This document shows positions 60,604 through 64,000 of a stretch of 64,000 nt of DNA, in pieces; the first letter of the stretch is position 1, and the number at the start of each line of letters is the position of its first letter. The position numbers and the translations under genes were made by a program. The notes under the pieces are model-generated. The model worked only from the letters and a program-made list of their open reading frames with translations. It did not search any database and was not told the origin of the DNA. This DNA is from Lentzea indica (GTDB lineage Bacteria > Actinomycetota > Actinomycetes > Mycobacteriales > Pseudonocardiaceae). The stretch covers positions 34,758 to 98,757 of the forward strand of contig NZ_VSRL01000005.1 of the NCBI RefSeq assembly GCF_012184385.1. The letters run 5' to 3'.

Positions 60604-61256
60604 AGGATCGCGCGCACGGCGTCGGCGACCGGCGTCTCGCCGTTCACCAGCTCCAGCGTCTTGCCGATCGTGTTCGGCGCGGTCAACAACTCCGCCAGCA
60701 CAGCGGCAACGTCTGCCCGCGTGACGGAAGCCCGTGGCAACCGAGGCGCCGCCAGCGTGACCAGCCCGGTCGGCGCGTCGTTCACGAGCGGACCCGGCCG
60801 CAGGATCGTCCAATCGAGATCACGCGGCTTCAGGTCTTCCTCTGCCAACCGTTTGGCCTTCAGGTAGACCGCGAACTCCGGGTCCACAGAAGGAGAGTCG
60901 GCCGCTTCGATGCCCACCGTGGAGACCTGGACGAACCGCCGCACCCCTGCCTCGACCGCAGCGGAGGCGAACAGGGCGGCGGCCCCGTAGTCCACGGTGT
61001 CCTTGCGAGCGCTTCCTGAACCAGCCCCGGCGCCGGCGGCGAACACCGCGGCATCAGCACCGTTCATGTACGCGGCGACCGAGTCCAGATCGGCGGACTC
61101 CAGGTCGCACAACACCGGAACGGCTCCGGCTTCCTGCACGTCGGTGAAGTGATCGGGGTTGCGGACCAGTGCGGTTGCCGTGTCTCCACGGGTGGCCAGC
61201 TGCTGCTCGAGAAGCAGCGCGATCTGCCCGTGTCCGCCGGCTATGACTACTCGCAT
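60600..61256 (-). CDS. NAD(P)H-binding atypical SDR protein
   Basis: A 218-residue protein with the GGHGQIALLLEQQL Rossmann loop and a STVGIEAADS/YxxxK-like segment (YLKAKRLAEE). Resembles NAD(P)-binding, NmrA/YwnB-like sugar-nucleotide or stress proteins. Ends 4 bases inside the oxidase gene. Confidence 0.83.
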   Translation of the reverse strand: MRVVIAGGHGQIALLLEQQLATRGDTATALVRNPDHFTDVQEAGAVPVLCDLESADLDSVAAYMNGADAAVFAAGAGAGSGSARKDTVDYGAAALFASAAVEAGVRRFVQVSTVGIEAADSPSVDPEFAVYLKAKRLAEEDLKPRDLDWTILRPGPLVNDAPTGLVTLAAPRLPRASVTRADVAAVLAELLTAPNTIGKTLELVNGETPVADAVRAIL

Positions 61257-61270
61257 GCCCCGACGGTAGA

Positions 61271-61888
61271 TCAGGAAGCGGTGGCGAGCACCTGCTCGTA
61301 GACCAGCTCGTTGACCCAGCGGGTGATGGCGGTGTCCTCTGCGGGCACGTGCTCCTGGCGGCCGGACACGTCGACCGAGAGGTCCTTGTCGTCGTCGGCC
61401 AGCAGAACCGAGACGCCGTAGCGGCGCACGCGGGGCAGGCAGTTCGCGAGGTAGTCGTGTGAGAAGGCGACCGACTCCGGCATGACGACCGCGGCGTTGC
61501 CGTAGCGGGCGAAGGGCACGGCGGACGCGAGCGCGGTGCGCCAGTGGCGGGCGACGGCCATGACGCCGACGATGCGGACGGCGGACGGCGGGACGCGGCC
61601 TTCCATCTCGGGCCACACCCAGGTGGAGACGGTGGTCTTGTCGGCCTCGGGGCCCGCACCCACGCACACGCGCTCGGCGTGGGCGTCGGCCAGGAGCTCG
61701 GCCACGACGACGACCTTGCGGCCCATCAGGACCATCTCGGGGAGAACCACGCCGTGCCAGCCGAGGCGGATCGCCGCGGCGGCTGCCAACTCCTCGACGG
61801 ACGCGGGCAGTTCCGGAACCGGGACTGCGGTGGTCGACAGTCCGCTTGCGCTGTCGAGTGCCGCGATCCGTGCTGGGGTGCTGCTCAC
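61271..61888 (-). CDS. Conserved protein of unknown function, 205 residues
   Basis: A soluble alpha/beta protein (LGWHGVVLPEMVLMGRKVVVV, WVWPEMEGRVPPSAVRIVGVMA, RRYGVSVLLADDDKDLSVDV). GTG 61888 with GAGGAGG seven bases upstream. I do not recognise the family. Confidence 0.72.
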   Translation of the reverse strand: MSSTPARIAALDSASGLSTTAVPVPELPASVEELAAAAAIRLGWHGVVLPEMVLMGRKVVVVAELLADAHAERVCVGAGPEADKTTVSTWVWPEMEGRVPPSAVRIVGVMAVARHWRTALASAVPFARYGNAAVVMPESVAFSHDYLANCLPRVRRYGVSVLLADDDKDLSVDVSGRQEHVPAEDTAITRWVNELVYEQVLATAS

Positions 61889-62203
61889 GCCAGTGCCTCC
61901 TCGCCACCCGCGGCGGGGGATCCGCCGCGATTCGACTCGTGCTCTGCATAAGGCTTAGCAGTAAGCGCGCGGCCCTTCTGCAGGTCGCAGAGCCTGTTGC
62001 GATCGACGGCGCCGACCGGTCGGTGACCGGTCGAAGAGTGGCGCGGGGAGTTCGGTCCTACGGTGCTGCCGTCTGGGTGACGTTAATCCGGATGGACGCA
62101 CCAAAAGACCTGCTCAGAGTGTGTCCGTCAGGCGTGAGGGCAAAATGCCGGTCAGCGGTACCGGTCACCGTCCGTCGACCGTTCACCGCGCCAGAACGAC
62201 CAC
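61889..62203. other. Intergenic region with tandem palindromes
   Basis: 315 bases without a supported gene. At 62014-62032 two identical 8-bp palindromes GACCGGTC lie 11 bases apart (one helical turn); a further ACCGGTCAC occurs at about 62160. Looks like an operator region for the 61271 or 62204 genes. Confidence 0.45.
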
Positions 62204-62989
62204 CTACATGATGATCACGGTCTTGCCAGGTCCATGACCTGCGGAAACATCAACAGCCTCGCGCAGCGGGACGCGGCGGGCGATCGGCACGTCCAGGTCT
62301 CCCGCCTGAACCATCGACGCGAGCCGCACCAACGTTTCCCGCGACCCCTTCATGCCGAAGTTCTGCGCCGGATCGCTGGAGACGTAGTTGGTGTTGAAGG
62401 CCAACGGCGCGTAGCGCGCGTTCGCCTCGAACGACGAGCGGTCGGCGCTCACGAGGTCGATGAGCGCGTCGGCCTCGACCAGCGAATCACCGCGGCCCAC
62501 GGGGATGACCCGCTTGCCCGCCGCACGGGCGATCTGCACGGCGAACGACCCGACGCCGCCGTTGGGCCCGACGATCAGCACGGATTTCGCGTCACCCAAC
62601 GACTCGACCAACTGCAACGCCGTCATACCCGCGGTCGGCAATGCGGCGGCAACGGCGGGATCGAGGTCTTCCGGCAGCGGAGCCAACGCGTTCCCTGCCG
62701 GAACTGTGACGTACTCGGCGTATGTACCGATGCCGGCGGGGCGGTGGAAGAAGGTGCCGAAAATCCTCTCTCCGGAACCGACGACCTCACCAGCCCCATC
62801 AGTTCCCGGAACCAACGGGAACACGTGAGGAGTGGAACCGCGAAGCATCCCGTCGACGACTTTGCGGTCGAACGGGTTCACGCTCGCGGCGAACAACCGG
62901 ACCTTGAGCTCGTTCGGACCCGCTTCAGGCTCCGGAAGCTCCACGAGTTCGAGCTGTGCCCCGAAATCCCGTGCCGCTATCGCCCACAT
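62204..62989 (-). CDS. Quinone oxidoreductase-like MDR family protein
   Basis: A 261-residue NADPH-dependent reductase of the zinc-free medium-chain family: [35 protein letters not shown], and the Rossmann loop [19 protein letters not shown]. The C-terminal part of the cofactor domain is about 40 residues shorter than usual. ATG 62989 with GGGGG upstream; in-frame starts extend to 63031. Confidence 0.82.
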   Translation of the reverse strand: MWAIAARDFGAQLELVELPEPEAGPNELKVRLFAASVNPFDRKVVDGMLRGSTPHVFPLVPGTDGAGEVVGSGERIFGTFFHRPAGIGTYAEYVTVPAGNALAPLPEDLDPAVAAALPTAGMTALQLVESLGDAKSVLIVGPNGGVGSFAVQIARAAGKRVIPVGRGDSLVEADALIDLVSADRSSFEANARYAPLAFNTNYVSSDPAQNFGMKGSRETLVRLASMVQAGDLDVPIARRVPLREAVDVSAGHGPGKTVIIM

Positions 62990-63058
62990 GCCGACCCCCG
63001 AACGAGTGACAGACATCACCTGTTGGATCAAGGAATCCGATACTGCCGGTCAACGAAA

Positions 63059-63090
63059 GAACCCCCCTCGCGATTCTGCGAGGGGGGTTC
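63059..63090 (-). terminator. Terminator of tRNA-Leu
   Basis: A perfect 13-bp stem (63059-63071 with 63078-63090), 6-base loop; on the minus strand it is followed by a short T-run (CTTTCG). Confidence 0.8.
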
Positions 63091-63104
63091 CATCTGTCTT
63101 TGGA

Positions 63105-63187
63105 TGGGCAAGGGGGGAGTTGAACCCCCACGTCCTTTCGGACACACGGACCTGAACCGTGCGCGTCTGCCATTCCGCCACTTGCCC
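63105..63187 (-). tRNA. tRNA-Leu (anticodon CAG)
   Basis: An 83-base class II tRNA with a variable arm. Acceptor GGGCAAG/CTTGCCC, anticodon stem CACGG/CCGTG around TTCAGGT (CAG), T-arm with GTTCAACTC. CCA not encoded. Reads CUG. Confidence 0.94.
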
Positions 63188-63304
63188 CTGGAGACGTTGG
63201 AAACACTAGCACGCACCGAAACGAGGTTCCTAATCGCCCCCTGTCGGCGCCGTCGTACCCGGATACGATCGGTACAGGAGCCGGTCCGAGCGGAAGGAGT
63301 TGAC

Positions 63305-64000
63305 GTGGGCCTGCAACGCTTCGAGCGCAAGCTGGAGGGTCTGGTCGGCAACACCTTCGCGCGGGTGTTCGGCGGCAACGTGGTGCCCCAAGAGGTGGCA
63401 CAGGCGCTGCAACGGGAGGGTGACAGCAACATCCGCGAGCTCGCGGGTGGCAGACTGCTAGCCCCCAACCACTACAAAGTGTTGCTCGGAGCCCGGGACC
63501 ACGAGCGTCTTGCGGGCGATGAGCAGGATGAACTACGCATCACCCAGCTTCTCGCAGAGGGCCTGCGAGAGCACCTGGCCGAGTCCGGATGGGATACCTA
63601 TGGTGACGTCGTAGTCTCCCTGGAGCGCTCCGAGGCGCTGCACACCGGACAGTTCCGAACCAGCTCGTCCGTCGACCCCGACGTGAAAGCGGCCAGCCGA
63701 CGGTCAGCACCACCTCGCACCGCAGGAGACCGATCCATGAGCCAGCCACCCGGCTACGGACAAGGACAGGGCCAGCCCGGCCAGGACCCTTATGGTCAGG
63801 GCGGCTACGGCCAGCAGGGATACGACCAGCAGGGCTACGGCCAGCAACAGGGCTACGGCCAGCAGGGTTACGAACAGGTATGGCCAGCAGCAGGGCTACG
63901 ACCAGGATCAAACACCCCTTGGACAATCCGCACATCTCACGGTGTGGTCGCCGACCATAACCGTTGTACATACCTCTCCCGTGTCAACTCAGGTCACGAT
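63305..64000 (+). CDS. fhaA: FHA domain protein FhaA, 3' end outside window and frame-damaged
   Basis: GTG 63305 with AAGGAG upstream. The N-terminal DUF3662 domain is complete ([56 protein letters not shown]). A Gly/Tyr/Gln-rich linker (repeats of QQGYGQ) follows, and the FHA domain should begin near 63930. One extra G near 63879 shifts the frame in the linker; one missing base near 63944 restores it, giving [24 protein letters not shown]. FhaA binds phosphothreonine and works with PknB in cell-wall synthesis. Usually precedes fhaB-pstP-rodA-pbpA-pknB. Confidence 0.87.
   Translation, partial: MGLQRFERKLEGLVGNTFARVFGGNVVPQEVAQALQREGDSNIRELAGGRLLAPNHYKVLLGARDHERLAGDEQDELRITQLLAEGLREHLAESGWDTYGDVVVSLERSEALHTGQFRTSSSVDPDVKAASRRSAPPRTAGDRSMSQPPGYGQGQGQPGQDPYGQGGYGQQGYDQQGYGQQQGYGQQGYEQVWPAAGLRPGSNTPWTIRTSHGVVADHNRCTYLSRVNSGHD

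Noticed and set aside
61846..62211. 121-codon plus-strand frame in the 61.9-62.2 kb gap
   Set aside because: No ribosome site, Arg/Ser/Cys-rich composition, frame bias not gene-like.
63760..63900. Tandem GGCTACGGCCAGCAG repeats
   Set aside because: Encodes the FhaA Gly/Tyr/Gln linker; typical of the family and also a likely place for assembly error.
1..64000. CRISPR arrays, insertion sequences, prophage or integrase genes
   Set aside because: Looked for spaced direct repeats, transposase or integrase motifs and terminal inverted repeats; none seen.

Overview
The window comes from a high-GC actinomycete chromosome, most probably a Pseudonocardiaceae member (Lentzea/Saccharothrix/Amycolatopsis relatives). 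The gene families point that way: DUF5926, a DUF397 remnant, an HTH-TPR regulator with small partner genes, AfsR/SARP, SigE-type ECF factors, FhaA, and many GTG starts and 4-base stop/start overlaps. A tRNA-Leu(CAG) beside fhaA at the right edge is an arrangement usually found near the origin in this family, so the window is probably origin-proximal. There are no insertion sequences, prophage or CRISPR arrays; it is dense chromosomal sequence.

Layout. 1-5.3 kb: DUF5926 (cut by the window), two glycerophosphodiesterases around a frame-disrupted P450, DUF4328 and rhodanese. 5.4-6.8 kb: SigE-type ECF factor with a coupled membrane protein. 6.9-15.4 kb: two sodium/solute symporters with their small membrane partners, a LytTR response regulator coupled to one of them, SppA, and a LytS-type kinase. 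15.5-18.2 kb: lutABC for lactate oxidation. Together 6.9-18.2 kb reads as a monocarboxylate sensing, uptake and oxidation region. 18.2-21.5 kb: Fpg/Nei glycosylase, an ECF sigma fused to its own zinc-finger/membrane tail, and tRNA-Gly. 21.8-26.6 kb: OsmC, a short P450 divergent from an AfsR-like regulator, and an orphan CdiI-type immunity protein. 26.6-27.5 kb: secreted RlpA-like and Thr-rich proteins.

27.6-36.7 kb is the most unusual locus. It is a tightly packed plus-strand operon: a membrane protein with DATQVV repeats, a 1238-residue glycosyltransferase/glycosyltransferase/coiled-coil/FkbM methyltransferase fusion, a paralogue of the first protein, a ten-helix membrane protein, and two acyltransferase-3 proteins. 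It looks like a system that builds, methylates and acylates a cell-surface glycan, with possible Ser/Thr-kinase/FHA control.

37-46 kb holds small proteins of unknown role (two exported), gamma-glutamyltransferase, UDP-glucose dehydrogenase, an SDR with an upstream palindrome, a TM0106-type nuclease and a BCCT transporter. 46.3-49.2 kb is a ycnI-copC-copD copper operon. 49.2-54 kb has a LysR/SDR divergent pair and an HTH-TPR regulator divergent from two small proteins. 54-58 kb is a GH1 glucosidase-MFS-SDR operon divergent from a TetR regulator. 58-63 kb holds a PLP fold-III enzyme, an aldonolactone oxidase, NAD(P)-binding proteins and an oxidoreductase; tRNA-Leu and fhaA follow.

At least six genes show single-base frame breaks, often in compensating +1/-1 pairs (1-927, P450 at 1.9-3.0 kb, DUF4328, AfsR, DUF397, FhaA). 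The pattern suggests residual assembly indels more than real pseudogenes, so protein predictions there need care.
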